Assembly: GCA_002336915.1 (NCBI GenBank)
Contig: DDET01000005.1
Span: 39,367 to 60,927, forward strand
DNA: 21,561 bases
Direction of reading: 5' to 3'
Source: Bacteroidetes bacterium UBA1947
GTDB lineage: Bacteria > Bacteroidota > Bacteroidia > Chitinophagales > Chitinophagaceae
A program made the position numbers and the translations under genes. Each line of letters opens with the position of its first letter. Position 1 is the stretch's first letter. Below, piece after piece: positions 5,657 to 13,019 of the stretch. The notes beneath the pieces were generated by a model. The model was not told the DNA's origin and did not search any database. It saw only the letters and a list, made by a program, of their open reading frames with translations.

Positions 5657-6442
5657 TTATGTGGTGGCCGGAGTATTCGCGGCGGCCGGTGCTTTATAAA
5701 CAAAGGACAATATAATATATAGTACAAAGGCAAGTGGTAAGGCCGCGATCTTCAAGAAGGGGATGGTAGCCAGGGGAACTATCACCAGTACCAGTTGGGG
5801 CCATGTATAAGCAATAGACCATTTTTCGGGTATAAACTTGAAGAACTTAATGCGCGATACCATTAGCCAGCACAAGACGCCAATCACAACGTAAATGACC
5901 GTCACATTCTGCATATAGATGCCGAGGTTGAATGGATTGTACCAACTGATCAAAGGGAAGGCAGCGATGAACAGACCTACCGCAGGTGTGGGCATGCCTA
6001 TGAAATATGACTTTTGGCTGGCCGTGGTGATATTGTACTTAGCCAGCCTCAATGCTGCGAAACAGGCAATAAGAAAGGCCGGGCAGATGGCCAGCATGTC
6101 CACATCCATAGCATCGGGGTGCTGCATGTAGCCGGCCCAAAGTAGCTTGAACAATATCATAGAAGGGGCAACACCGAAGCTAACGACATCGGCAAGTGAA
6201 TCGAGGTCCTGGCCGATGGGAGAAAATATTTTTAATGCACGAGCCACGAGGCCATCGAGCAGATCACAAAAGGCAGCAATGAAAATGAATAAGCTACCCA
6301 GGTATGCCTGTTCAGTAACCGATACCAGGTGCTGACCATCGGGCAGATTGCCCCAAAATGGCTGAGCGCTAAGAATGAAGGCAATAGCAATACAACCGCA
6401 AAATAGGTTGGCTACCGTCAACAGGTTGGGTAAATGCTTCAT
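5657..6442 (-). CDS. pssA: CDP-diacylglycerol--serine O-phosphatidyltransferase
   Basis: This 261-residue integral membrane enzyme makes phosphatidylserine from CDP-diacylglycerol and serine, the precursor of phosphatidylethanolamine. The CDP-alcohol phosphotransferase signature is complete: Asp63-Gly64, Ala67-Arg68, Gly77, Asp81 and Asp85 in exact DG-x2-AR-x8-G-x3-D-x3-D spacing. The N-terminus LPNLLTVANLFCGCIAIAFI and multiple later hydrophobic segments fit the bacterial type II enzyme. A hydrophilic insert at about 28-45 follows the first helix. The C-terminus ends in an Ala/Thr/Pro-rich tail. It heads a minus-strand run with purS and rsmI. Phosphatidylglycerophosphate synthase shares the motif, but the N-terminal pattern favours serine as substrate. 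Confidence 0.9.
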   Translation of the reverse strand: MKHLPNLLTVANLFCGCIAIAFILSAQPFWGNLPDGQHLVSVTEQAYLGSLFIFIAAFCDLLDGLVARALKIFSPIGQDLDSLADVVSFGVAPSMILFKLLWAGYMQHPDAMDVDMLAICPAFLIACFAALRLAKYNITTASQKSYFIGMPTPAVGLFIAAFPLISWYNPFNLGIYMQNVTVIYVVIGVLCWLMVSRIKFFKFIPEKWSIAYTWPQLVLVIVPLATIPFLKIAALPLAFVLYIILSFVYKAPAAANTPATT

Positions 6443-6449
6443 GAGATGC

Positions 6450-6457
6450 CAAAAATA
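6450..6457 (-). promoter_or_regulatory. Possible Bacteroidota -7 element before pssA
   Basis: On the minus strand TATTTTTG matches the Bacteroidota -7 consensus TAnnTTTG, 7 nt before the pssA ATG. No clear -33 TTTG lies at the usual distance, and the leader would be almost absent, so the call is weak. Confidence 0.25.
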
Positions 6458-6526
6458 GTAAAAAGAATGTAGCTGACAGTAGAAAGTAGGAAGTAGAGCG
6501 TTGAAAGCTATTTCGACCAGCTTTGG

Positions 6527-6553
6527 TGTAACATAAAATCATTATATTAGATA
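6527..6553 (+). promoter_or_regulatory. Possible ECF-like promoter before the secreted protein gene
   Basis: TGTAAC (6527-6532), 16 nt, then AGATA (6549-6553). The left block and spacing match the region ahead of the second ECF sigma gene (TGTAAC, 16 nt, CGATATA). The leader would be only a few nucleotides. Two short blocks can match by chance in this AT-rich DNA. Confidence 0.25.
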
Positions 6554-6567
6554 CGAAACAATTATAC

Positions 6568-7377
6568 ATGCTGAGGACATTCCGGGTAGTTGCTTTGTTT
6601 TTAATGACCTGCACGTCCGCATATGGGCAAGGTACAGAGCCAAAAACTGAAACTTATAATAAGTTAAAGGCAATGGCTGAGGAAGATGCACAGGTTAGGG
6701 TCATACTAGATAAAGTAGCGGACAGCCTGAACCTGGCCAAGGTAAACAGGAAAATTGAATACACCGACAGTCTCCATTTCGAGTACCTGAACAACTATGT
6801 AAAGAAAAACGGCTGGCCAGTTGCCAATGATGGAGCCGAGTATGCCATAAAATTAGCTGTACATGACCATGAGCATTATGATGTTTACATACAAGCCCTG
6901 AAAAAGGCAGCGGAGAAAGGTGCAACGAATAGAGCAGATCTTGAATTGCTACAGGACCTTGCGAATGATGAAAAGCGGTACAGCGATTTTCAAAAGAGAC
7001 TGAAATCGTATAAGGGTAAGTATATGCGCTTTGAAGTAAGTAGCATGCTGCAAAATAAATTGCCGGCATCCCTTGAGCGCATACAGAAACTGGTGAAGGC
7101 ACATTGTACGGAGCCTCGACTGATGGGCATGGTATACGCGATATCATGCCGCTGTGAAAGGACAGCCAAGCTATGGATGGGGCAAGCGGGTGTAAGTATG
7201 GAACATGTTACAGGCAAAGACATACTGTCCCAATTGAACAATGAAATGGCCGATTATTGCCCTCAGAGATTTTATGATGGCTGTTGCTGGAGCATAAGTT
7301 ATATACCAGCGGAACACAAATACACGAAGCTGGTGCTGTATGTGATATGGGATTGGCGGGATGATAAGGGCGATTAG
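6568..7377 (+). CDS. Secreted protein of unknown function, DUF6624-like
   Basis: This 269-residue protein begins with a cleavable signal peptide (MLRTFRVVALFLMTCTSAYG, likely cut before Gln21), so it is exported. Residues about 82-130 (GWPVANDGAEYAIKLAVHDHEHYDVYIQALKKAAEKG followed by ADLELLQD) resemble, from memory, the His/Asp-rich core of DUF6624 proteins of Bacteroidota. The HDHEHY cluster could bind metal, but that is speculation. The region 140-180 is rich in charged helices, and the C-terminal third holds six Cys (CTEP, SCRCE, YCP, GCCW) that could form disulfides outside the cytoplasm. It stands alone between divergent pssA and a repeat-rich spacer. No function can be assigned. Confidence 0.7.
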   Translation: MLRTFRVVALFLMTCTSAYGQGTEPKTETYNKLKAMAEEDAQVRVILDKVADSLNLAKVNRKIEYTDSLHFEYLNNYVKKNGWPVANDGAEYAIKLAVHDHEHYDVYIQALKKAAEKGATNRADLELLQDLANDEKRYSDFQKRLKSYKGKYMRFEVSSMLQNKLPASLERIQKLVKAHCTEPRLMGMVYAISCRCERTAKLWMGQAGVSMEHVTGKDILSQLNNEMADYCPQRFYDGCCWSISYIPAEHKYTKLVLYVIWDWRDDKGD

Positions 7378-7529
7378 GCGATGGCTTCGGCATCAGTCCA
7401 TCCAACAATACATTCAACCCGGTTCGGGGTTGTGGCAACTACCCATCTCATTCCCGGATTTCATCCGGGCTATTCACATTTTAATCCCTTCGGGGTATTT
7501 TATCGGCGGGAGTGCCCTTAATGCGTCTG

Positions 7530-7554
7530 ACCGCGGAAAGCGGTGCTGACGCTA
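7530..7554 (+). repeat. 25-nt direct repeat, copy 1
   Basis: It agrees with 7572-7596 at 21 of 25 positions by hand alignment, and both end in TGCTGACGCTA. Each copy contains a small hairpin with a GGAA-type loop, formed by different base pairs in the two copies. Confidence 0.65.
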
Positions 7555-7571
7555 CGGGCAATTACTCGCCT

Positions 7572-7596
7572 ACGGTGGAAACCGATGCTGACGCTA
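7572..7596 (+). repeat. 25-nt direct repeat, copy 2
   Basis: Second copy, ending one base before the stop codon of the convergent amidohydrolase gene. The CGGT/ACCG stem has a GGAA loop, followed by TGCTGACGCTA as in copy 1. Confidence 0.65.
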
Positions 7597-7597
7597 T

Positions 7598-8767
7598 CTA
7601 TATAATACGCTTCACCTTGGGCTTGCTTGCAGTATCATCGAGGCCGGTGATCTGTAATATGCCAGGCTGTTTTCCCGGTTCTATACTGCCAACTTTATCC
7701 TGCATTTGAAGGGCTGCTGCACCATTTAATGTGCCCCAACGAAGCAATAGTCCCCAATCGAAGCCGGGGTATTGCTGCTTTATTGTATACAGTTCGGACA
7801 GTATGCAGAGTTGATGATTGGAGGCAAGACTGTCTGTACCTATACAGATGTTGCGCGCTTCCTGAAGGAGCAGGTCAAGATCGGGCAGGCGGTTCTCTAT
7901 ATACTTGTTTGCGTTGGGACAGAGGCACCAATGAGTGCCCGGCATCCTACTTTGGGCAAAAATGATGTCCTCCTTTGTGGTGTAGGTATTATGCACAAAA
8001 ATGAAAGGATGCGAGGGGCTAAAGTATTCGAGATAGGTTTGTAAGGATGACTTACCTGATGGCCTAAAGAATGTAGTATCAATATTAAAACCATTCAGCA
8101 GGTTGTTTACTGCGCCGGTCTTATCGGTATAAAATTTTGTTTCTTCTATCGACTCCTGATTGTGAATGGAGATCAATGCATCTTTATCATACGCGTCTAT
8201 CAGCCTAAACAAGGGTGCTGACAAAGAATAAGGTGCATGTGGAATGATGGACTGTGAAAGCTGCTTTTCTTTCAGCTGCTGAGCAGCAAAATCCCGGTAT
8301 ATCTTTTCGGAAAAATCAAAACGCTGCTGGGCATGTTCTTCGGTGAAGCCGATGCACTCTACAAAGGTGTGTATGTGCATTTTATCAAGGCCGCGGAGAT
8401 CAAGGGTTTCAGCGCCATTTGCGATATCGCCCGTAGCTACTATGCCATTTTGCAGCAGTTCATTGTAAGCAGCATGCCGTGCTACAGCCTTTTGCCCTTC
8501 AGTAAATTCGTTGCGATGAAAGGTGACACGCTGGAGGAAAGGTATCAGGCCGGTACGTTCCGGTATGGCGCCTTTCATGTGCGACAGCTCCATGTGGCAA
8601 TGCACATTCACAAAGCCCGGGCATAAAATACCATCGTACCAAAATGCATCTTCCTGCCTTGAGCTATCGTGGAAGGCAACAATACTGCCATCATCGGCCA
8701 CTTCTAACACAGCACCCAGCGGCAACCATGTGTAACCGTTATGAATACGTGAAGCAGTCAGCAACAT
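7598..8767 (-). CDS. Amidohydrolase-superfamily metal-dependent hydrolase/deaminase
   Basis: This 389-residue cytoplasmic enzyme belongs to the cytosine-deaminase-like branch of the amidohydrolase superfamily. Metal and catalytic residues are visible in order: HCH (His56, His58) in CPGFVNVHCHMELSHMKG, His177 in IPHAPYS, His202 and Glu205 in SIHNQES, His259 in FVHNTY, and Asp312 in IGTDSLASN. The C-terminal segment KVGSIEPGKQPGIL is the usual return to the small beta domain. The ELSHMKG and GTDSLASN motifs fit guanine, S-adenosylhomocysteine or aminodeoxyfutalosine deaminase-type enzymes. The substrate cannot be fixed from sequence alone, and no menaquinone-futalosine gene is in the window. 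It begins 5 bp after the pseudouridine synthase gene and is probably cotranscribed with it. Confidence 0.85.
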   Translation of the reverse strand: MLLTASRIHNGYTWLPLGAVLEVADDGSIVAFHDSSRQEDAFWYDGILCPGFVNVHCHMELSHMKGAIPERTGLIPFLQRVTFHRNEFTEGQKAVARHAAYNELLQNGIVATGDIANGAETLDLRGLDKMHIHTFVECIGFTEEHAQQRFDFSEKIYRDFAAQQLKEKQLSQSIIPHAPYSLSAPLFRLIDAYDKDALISIHNQESIEETKFYTDKTGAVNNLLNGFNIDTTFFRPSGKSSLQTYLEYFSPSHPFIFVHNTYTTKEDIIFAQSRMPGTHWCLCPNANKYIENRLPDLDLLLQEARNICIGTDSLASNHQLCILSELYTIKQQYPGFDWGLLLRWGTLNGAAALQMQDKVGSIEPGKQPGILQITGLDDTASKPKVKRII

Positions 8768-8772
8768 ATCCT

Positions 8773-10605
8773 TTAGCCCTTGAAGTGCTTTAAGACAATT
8801 ATTTCCTTATCGGTAAGCAGGCGCCATTTGCTGCGTGGCAGGTTCTTCTTGGTAAGGCCTGCATACATCATGCGATCGAGTTTTTCAACCGTATACCCGA
8901 GCGACTCGAATATGCGGCGTACGATACGGTTCTTACCGCTGTGTATCTCCAGCCCTATCTCGTTCTTCTTTTCGAGGTAGGCCATTTCATCCACATTTGC
9001 GATACCATCTTCAAGCTCAACCCCGGCAATAATCTTATCAAAATCTGCCTTGGTGAGTGCCTTATCGAGCGTAACCTGGTAAACCTTCTTTATGCTGTAA
9101 CTAGGGTGCGATAATTTTTGCGCAAGATCGCCATCGTTGGTAAGCAACAGCAAACCCGTTGTGTTCCGGTCGAGCCTGCCCACCGGGTAAACCCTTTCAA
9201 CGCCAAGGCCTGCGATGAGGTCCATTACGGTTTTTCGGCCTTCGGGATCGTCGGTTGTTGTGATGAAATCTTTTGGCTTATTAAGCAGTACATACACGTG
9301 CTCTTTTTGCAGCGTCAGCTTCTTGCCTACAAGGCTTACCGTATCGCTTATGGATACTTTATGGCCGGGGTCTGTAACCAGCTCACCATTTACTTTTACT
9401 TTCCCCTTCTTAACCAGCTCGGCGGCCTCACGGCGGCTACATTCTCCACTGTGGGCTATGAACTTATTCAAAGGCATGAGGTCGCTCTGGGGCTTTTCCT
9501 CTTCCATTTCTTCGTCATCCTCTTCGTCCAGCTCGTCGTTATGGTATTTCTTAGGCTTGCCTTCTTCATATTTTTTACGGGCTACAGCCTCTGGGCGATC
9601 TTTCTTCGCATTGGCAATAAAACCACGAATAGGTTTATCTTCTTCCAGCGATTTGGTGAAACCCTCCAGTTCGCTTACGGTCTTTTCTATTTTATCTTTC
9701 TTCGGCTCCGGCTTAAAAATGTCGTCGCCGAATTTTTTTTTCTCGGGGGCCTTATCGAATTTCTTCTTAGGCTTGTCGCTGTCACCATAATCCTTTTTAG
9801 GACGGTCCTCACCAAAGGAGCGCTTTGGTTTATCACCATAGTCCTTTTTAGGGCGGTCCTCACCAAATGAACGCTTTGCTTTGTCCTTATCGCCAAATTT
9901 TCCTTTTGCACGATATTCGCCGAAGGATGAGCCCTTGGGCTTATCACCTTCCTCGCGTTTTTTATATGGCTTATCGCCAAATTCCCTTTGAGGTTTATCG
10001 TCTGAAGATTTACGTTCAGACCTGCTCCTATTTTCAAACTTCTTTATAGGCCTGTCTTCACCGAAAGAACGTTTGGGCTTATCGCCCTCATCAAATTTCT
10101 TCTTGAATGGCCTGTCGCCAAAATCTTTTTTAGGCTTATTATCTCCGAAGGCGCGTTTCGGCCTGTCTGTGTCGTCGAATTTCCTGGCGGGCCTGTCTTC
10201 ACCAAATGAGCGTTTGGGTTTGTCACCAAAATCGCGCTTAGGCCTGTCATCACCGAATGAGCGTTTGGGTTTGTCACCAAAGTCGCGCTTAGGCCTGTCG
10301 TCGCCGAAGGAACGCCTGGGTTTATCTCCATAATCTCTCTTTGGCTTATCAAAAGGGCGATCGGACCTGTCGCCGGGTTTTCCCTTGGGGCGGTCCTCTC
10401 CGAACGAGCGTTTAGGCCTGTCTTCGCCAAACGAACGTTTAGGTTTATCCTCGCGCGATTTGTATGGTTTATCAGAACCCTCCTTTTCCTCTCTCTTTTT
10501 AGGGTACTTATCGCCATAACCGCCAGCCTTAGAGCCTGACGATTTTTTAAATGTATTACCTGAGGCCGGTCTCTTAGAGGGGCCGGAAGAAGATGGTTTT
10601 CTCAT
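8773..10605 (-). CDS. RsuA/RluB-family pseudouridine synthase with long repetitive basic N-terminal extension
   Basis: The C-terminal 235 residues are a complete RsuA/RluB/E/F-type enzyme. An S4 RNA-binding domain (about 375-430, LNKFIAHSGECSRREAAELV) is followed by the synthase domain with catalytic Asp479 in GRLDRNTTGLLLLTNDGD, VYQVTL, and the closing GKNRIVRRIFESLGY. It isomerises uridine to pseudouridine in rRNA; 23S (RluB-like) is likely but not proven. Residues 1-370 are low-complexity and disordered: about 45-290 hold repeated KPKRSFGEDRP / KRDFGDK units, and 358-370 is an acidic DE-rich run. Two adjacent 51-bp DNA repeats lie at 10190-10291. Total length is 610, against roughly 240-300 for E. 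coli enzymes. Basic extensions occur in other Bacteroidota homologues. The extension may bind rRNA. Confidence 0.9.
   Translation of the reverse strand: MRKPSSSGPSKRPASGNTFKKSSGSKAGGYGDKYPKKREEKEGSDKPYKSREDKPKRSFGEDRPKRSFGEDRPKGKPGDRSDRPFDKPKRDYGDKPRRSFGDDRPKRDFGDKPKRSFGDDRPKRDFGDKPKRSFGEDRPARKFDDTDRPKRAFGDNKPKKDFGDRPFKKKFDEGDKPKRSFGEDRPIKKFENRSRSERKSSDDKPQREFGDKPYKKREEGDKPKGSSFGEYRAKGKFGDKDKAKRSFGEDRPKKDYGDKPKRSFGEDRPKKDYGDSDKPKKKFDKAPEKKKFGDDIFKPEPKKDKIEKTVSELEGFTKSLEEDKPIRGFIANAKKDRPEAVARKKYEEGKPKKYHNDELDEEDDEEMEEEKPQSDLMPLNKFIAHSGECSRREAAELVKKGKVKVNGELVTDPGHKVSISDTVSLVGKKLTLQKEHVYVLLNKPKDFITTTDDPEGRKTVMDLIAGLGVERVYPVGRLDRNTTGLLLLTNDGDLAQKLSHPSYSIKKVYQVTLDKALTKADFDKIIAGVELEDGIANVDEMAYLEKKNEIGLEIHSGKNRIVRRIFESLGYTVEKLDRMMYAGLTKKNLPRSKWRLLTDKEIIVLKHFKG
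10190..10291 (-). repeat. Two adjacent 51-bp coding repeats
   Basis: Units 10190-10240 and 10241-10291 are nearly identical and encode 17-residue units built from KRDFGDKP and KRSFGDDRP. They lie in the disordered N-terminus of the pseudouridine synthase. Looser copies of the same unit run through most of 9730-10460. In-frame gain or loss of units would change protein length without breaking the enzyme. Confidence 0.8.
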
Positions 10606-10617
10606 TTGGGAACTTTA

Positions 10618-10625
10618 CAAAAATA
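10618..10625 (-). promoter_or_regulatory. Possible Bacteroidota -7 element before the pseudouridine synthase gene
   Basis: On the minus strand TATTTTTG fits TAnnTTTG, 12 nt before the ATG at 10605. No matching -33 TTTG is seen at normal spacing, so support is limited. Confidence 0.3.
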
Positions 10626-10745
10626 AATAGTCGGTAAAGGTACGATGTTTTTAACTCCCGTCTGCCGCGGGACAAGCATGATTAGCATGATTTTGACGGT
10701 TTTGAGCTCCATTACCCCTCTGATTGAAAATTTTTGAGGCATTTT

Positions 10746-10774
10746 TGTAACGTTTTTAGCGTTGCCACGATATA
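10746..10774 (+). promoter_or_regulatory. Putative ECF-type promoter of the second sigma operon
   Basis: TGTAAC (10746-10751) with a following GTTTTT, 16 nt in all, then CGATATA (10768-10774). The AAC core and T-run fit ECF -35 elements. A start about 30 nt after TGTAAC falls only about 2 nt before the ATG at 10783, giving a nearly leaderless message. The motif differs from GGTTAC-N15 at the first sigma gene, as expected if each sigma recognises its own promoter. Confidence 0.45.
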
Positions 10775-10782
10775 CTTAGTGA

Positions 10783-11265
10783 ATGGAGCTTAATGATTAC
10801 AATGCTTGCGTACATCAATGGTCCGACCCTCTTTTCAGATTTGCCTGCAAGTGCACAGGGCATGAAGAGGATGCACGCGACATTGTACAGAACAGCTTCG
10901 AGGTATTGTGGCAGAAAAAAAGGGATGTGATACCAGAGAAGGCAAAAGCGTTTTTATTCCAGGTAGCCTACAGGCAGTCGGTAGATAACTACAGGAGAAA
11001 AAAAAGGATCACCTATACCGATACGCCTGAATATACCGAGAACGCCAATCCATCGAACCCTGATCTGAAACGAGTGCTGGAACGCGCGCTGGCACAACTG
11101 GATGAACAGGGAAGAGCACTGGTACTGCTGAAAGACCACGAAGGATACCGCTATGAAGAGATAGCACAGATAACAGGACTAAACGACAGCCAGGTGAAAG
11201 TGTACCTGCACCGCGCGCGGAAAACACTAAAGGAGTACCTGGTAAATGTGGAGCATATTATATAA
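10783..11265 (+). CDS. ECF-type RNA polymerase sigma factor
   Basis: This 160-residue sigma-70 family ECF factor has region 2 at about residues 8-75 (WSDPLFRFACKCTGHEEDARDIVQNSFEVLWQ, the core-binding and -10 recognition helices). Region 4 spans about 95-152: LAQLDEQGRALVLLKDHEGYRYEEIAQITGLNDSQVKVYLHRARKTLKEYL, containing the -35 recognition helix-turn-helix. The short linker and compact length are typical. It heads a plus-strand operon whose second gene, 12 bp downstream, encodes a single-pass membrane protein with an anti-sigma-like N-terminus, and whose third encodes an outer-membrane barrel. The ATG at 10783 sits very close to a TGTAAC-type promoter. It is unrelated in detail to the sigma factor at 2913-3500, with different length and linker. 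Confidence 0.93.
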   Translation: MELNDYNACVHQWSDPLFRFACKCTGHEEDARDIVQNSFEVLWQKKRDVIPEKAKAFLFQVAYRQSVDNYRRKKRITYTDTPEYTENANPSNPDLKRVLERALAQLDEQGRALVLLKDHEGYRYEEIAQITGLNDSQVKVYLHRARKTLKEYLVNVEHII

Positions 11266-11277
11266 AACAAGAGCGCA

Positions 11278-12093
11278 ATGGTGACAATGGAGAACTACGA
11301 GGAATACCTGCTGCTGCACGCCGATGGCGAGCTGGGGCAGGCTGAGGAAAAAGCACTGGCGGCTTTCATAGCGCAGCACCCGGAACTGCGCCGCGAGATG
11401 GAACTATATATGGCCACAAAGACGTTACCGGATATGGCGATGGTGTATGAGGGGAAAGAGGCTTTGCTGAAGAAACCAACAAGGGTTATACGCTTCGGGC
11501 AGTGGAAAATGTATGCTGCGGCTGCTTGTATCGCGATACTTGTAACGCTGGGTATATGGAAATGGAATACACCCAACACCACCAACATTAATATAGTACA
11601 GGTAAATAACAACAACATAAACATCACAGCCCCTAAAGACACATTCACCGGAAAACAAAACACAAACGAGAACAAGGTGGCCGATGTAGCACCAAAACAG
11701 GAGGTGGTAAAAACACCGAAGCCCTCTTTACCAGCGCAACAAAAAGTGCACAACTATGTTGCAGCTGAACATAGACAGATAAGGCCGGCACAGGAAACAT
11801 TTGCGAGCATTGAAGTCCCACATGCCAGGACGCTGGCCGCAAGACCGATAAGCGCTACACCTAAAATACTGGATGCAAGCCTGCCTGCCACAGAGCAAGC
11901 AACGCTTGGGCCGGCAGGGCAGGAAAGTAGTTCCCTGTTAGCCCGACTGCCTATAAAACAAGAAGGGATAACTGCACTGACTGAGGCGGTAAACACAAAA
12001 ATTGAAAAAGTACGTAACCTGAGAGATAATATTAAAAACACTGACCTATCCGTAAGGCTAGGAAACAGAGAACTATTTGTAGTAAAACTTTAA
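11278..12093 (+). CDS. Single-pass membrane protein, probable anti-sigma factor
   Basis: This 271-residue protein follows the ECF sigma gene after 12 bp. Its N-terminus (NYEEYLLLHADGELGQAEEKALAAFIAQHPELRREMELY, residues 6-44) has the zinc-less anti-sigma helix pattern seen in Bacteroidota; no HxxxCxxC zinc motif is present. One transmembrane helix lies at about 78-96, preceded by basic residues, so the N-terminus should be cytoplasmic. The remaining 175 residues are extracytoplasmic, begin with an Asn/Thr-rich stretch, are low in hydrophobics, and match no domain I recognise. ATG at 11278 is used; ATG at 11287 (MENYEEY) is an equally good start. I infer that it sequesters the sigma factor and passes a signal from the periplasm or the barrel protein. 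Confidence 0.8.
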   Translation: MVTMENYEEYLLLHADGELGQAEEKALAAFIAQHPELRREMELYMATKTLPDMAMVYEGKEALLKKPTRVIRFGQWKMYAAAACIAILVTLGIWKWNTPNTTNINIVQVNNNNINITAPKDTFTGKQNTNENKVADVAPKQEVVKTPKPSLPAQQKVHNYVAAEHRQIRPAQETFASIEVPHARTLAARPISATPKILDASLPATEQATLGPAGQESSSLLARLPIKQEGITALTEAVNTKIEKVRNLRDNIKNTDLSVRLGNRELFVVKL

Positions 12094-12105
12094 AAATAAC
12101 ACACA

Positions 12106-12924
12106 ATGAAACTAATATACTGCATACTTGCCGCCACATTGATATATGGAACCGGCCTTGCACAAGAAAAAACGGATAGTACCGGTAAAAAGAAAAAGGG
12201 AGCCGCAATCAGCTTTGGCTCAAACGGTCTGAAAGTAACCAGCAACGATTCTGTTCAAAAGGTGGACAAACTTTTTGACTTAGAAGTGGGGGTAGTGGAT
12301 GTAGGTGTAAATACCTTGCAGGACAAGACCATTTATACAAACGCTGCAACACAGAACTTCCTTAATGTACCCAATGATCAAAAGAACAGCAACCTATTTA
12401 GCCTGCAGAATGCAAAATCGATCAACGTAAATGTATGGCCGGTATTAGCAAAGCTAAGGGTGTTTAAAACAGAGCACCAGAAGCTGTACCTCTACAGCGG
12501 GGTTGGCTTGCAGATGTATAATTACCGCTTTACCAAAAACATCAGTTATCTGAATAATACCACCCCGGAAGTGTTTATGGATTCGCTTTCGTTCTCTAAA
12601 AATAAGCTGGGCTTTACATACCTGAGTGTACCGCTGGGATTCACTATGAAAACAAAACTGGCGCCCAAAGCATGGCTGATATATGGTGCGGGCATAACAG
12701 GTGGCTATCGCATCAGCTCGTGGACGAAGCAAATATCAGGACAGCGGGGCAAGCAGAAGAATCACGACAGTTTTAACTTTAACGATTTCAACAGTTGCAT
12801 AACGGGAGAGATTGGAGTAGAAGGTTACCTGCGACTGTATGTTTCTTACCAACTTACATCGCTTCAGAAGACAGCGCTCGACCAGCATCCATTTTGTATG
12901 GGCATCAGGATAGGGGGAGCTTAA
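12106..12924 (+). CDS. Outer-membrane beta-barrel protein
   Basis: This 272-residue protein has an N-terminal signal peptide (MKLIYCILAATLIYGTGLA, likely cut before Gln20). A short Lys/Ser-rich linker is followed by alternating aromatic/hydrophobic strands such as KLYLYSGVGLQMYNYRF, FTYLSVPLGFTMKTK, WLIYGAGITGGYRIS and YLRLYVSYQLTSL. It closes with a GIRIGGA strand, which resembles small outer-membrane barrels of the PorT/OmpW-like class found across Bacteroidota. It begins 12 bp after the anti-sigma gene and ends 36 bp before a strong terminator, so it is the last gene of the sigma operon. It may be a target or signal input of that sigma system. A specific channel or assembly function cannot be assigned. 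Confidence 0.75.
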   Translation: MKLIYCILAATLIYGTGLAQEKTDSTGKKKKGAAISFGSNGLKVTSNDSVQKVDKLFDLEVGVVDVGVNTLQDKTIYTNAATQNFLNVPNDQKNSNLFSLQNAKSINVNVWPVLAKLRVFKTEHQKLYLYSGVGLQMYNYRFTKNISYLNNTTPEVFMDSLSFSKNKLGFTYLSVPLGFTMKTKLAPKAWLIYGAGITGGYRISSWTKQISGQRGKQKNHDSFNFNDFNSCITGEIGVEGYLRLYVSYQLTSLQKTALDQHPFCMGIRIGGA

Positions 12925-12960
12925 TCAAAGTCAAATTTCAAAAGTAAAAAGACAAAAGTG

Positions 12961-13011
12961 ATAGAAAAATAGAAAGGGCTGCTCGTTGAGCAGCCCTTTC
13001 TATTTTTCTAT
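12961..13011. terminator. Bidirectional terminator with 24-bp perfect stem
   Basis: Bases 12961-12984 pair perfectly with 12988-13011 over a GTT loop, with a GC-rich core GGGCTGCTC/GAGCAGCCC and A/T arms. It separates the sigma/barrel operon (+) from the nuo operon (-), whose last stop codon is at 13020. The AT arms supply U-tracts in both directions. Confidence 0.9.
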
Positions 13012-13019
13012 TGAAAAGC

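Larger units (their letters stand above)
7415..7596. repeat. Cluster of five short hairpins in the spacer
   Basis: Successive inverted repeats are CAACCC/GGGTTG (7415-7420, 7427-7432), CCCGGAT/ATCCGGG (7453-7459, 7463-7469), ATCCC/GGGGT (7484-7488, 7492-7496, one G-T pair), CCGC/GCGG (7531-7534, 7540-7543) and CGGT/ACCG (7573-7576, 7581-7584). The last two sit in a 25-nt direct repeat. No ORF crosses the block. It looks like a mosaic of dispersed intergenic palindromes; it may also terminate the two convergent genes flanking it. Confidence 0.6.

Noticed and set aside
7378..7597. Insertion sequence remnant
   Set aside because: There is no transposase fragment in any frame and no terminal inverted repeat pair bounding the block. 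Short dispersed palindromes explain it better.
9118..9870. 250-residue plus-strand ORF across the pseudouridine synthase gene
   Set aside because: It is antisense to a clear enzyme with conserved motifs. The open frame results from the Lys/Asp/Gly-rich repeat composition of the real gene, and its Phe/Leu-rich translation matches nothing.
9730..10460. CRISPR-like regular repeats
   Set aside because: The repeats have no unique spacers of constant size, stay in one reading frame and encode repeated peptide units in the N-terminal extension of the enzyme.
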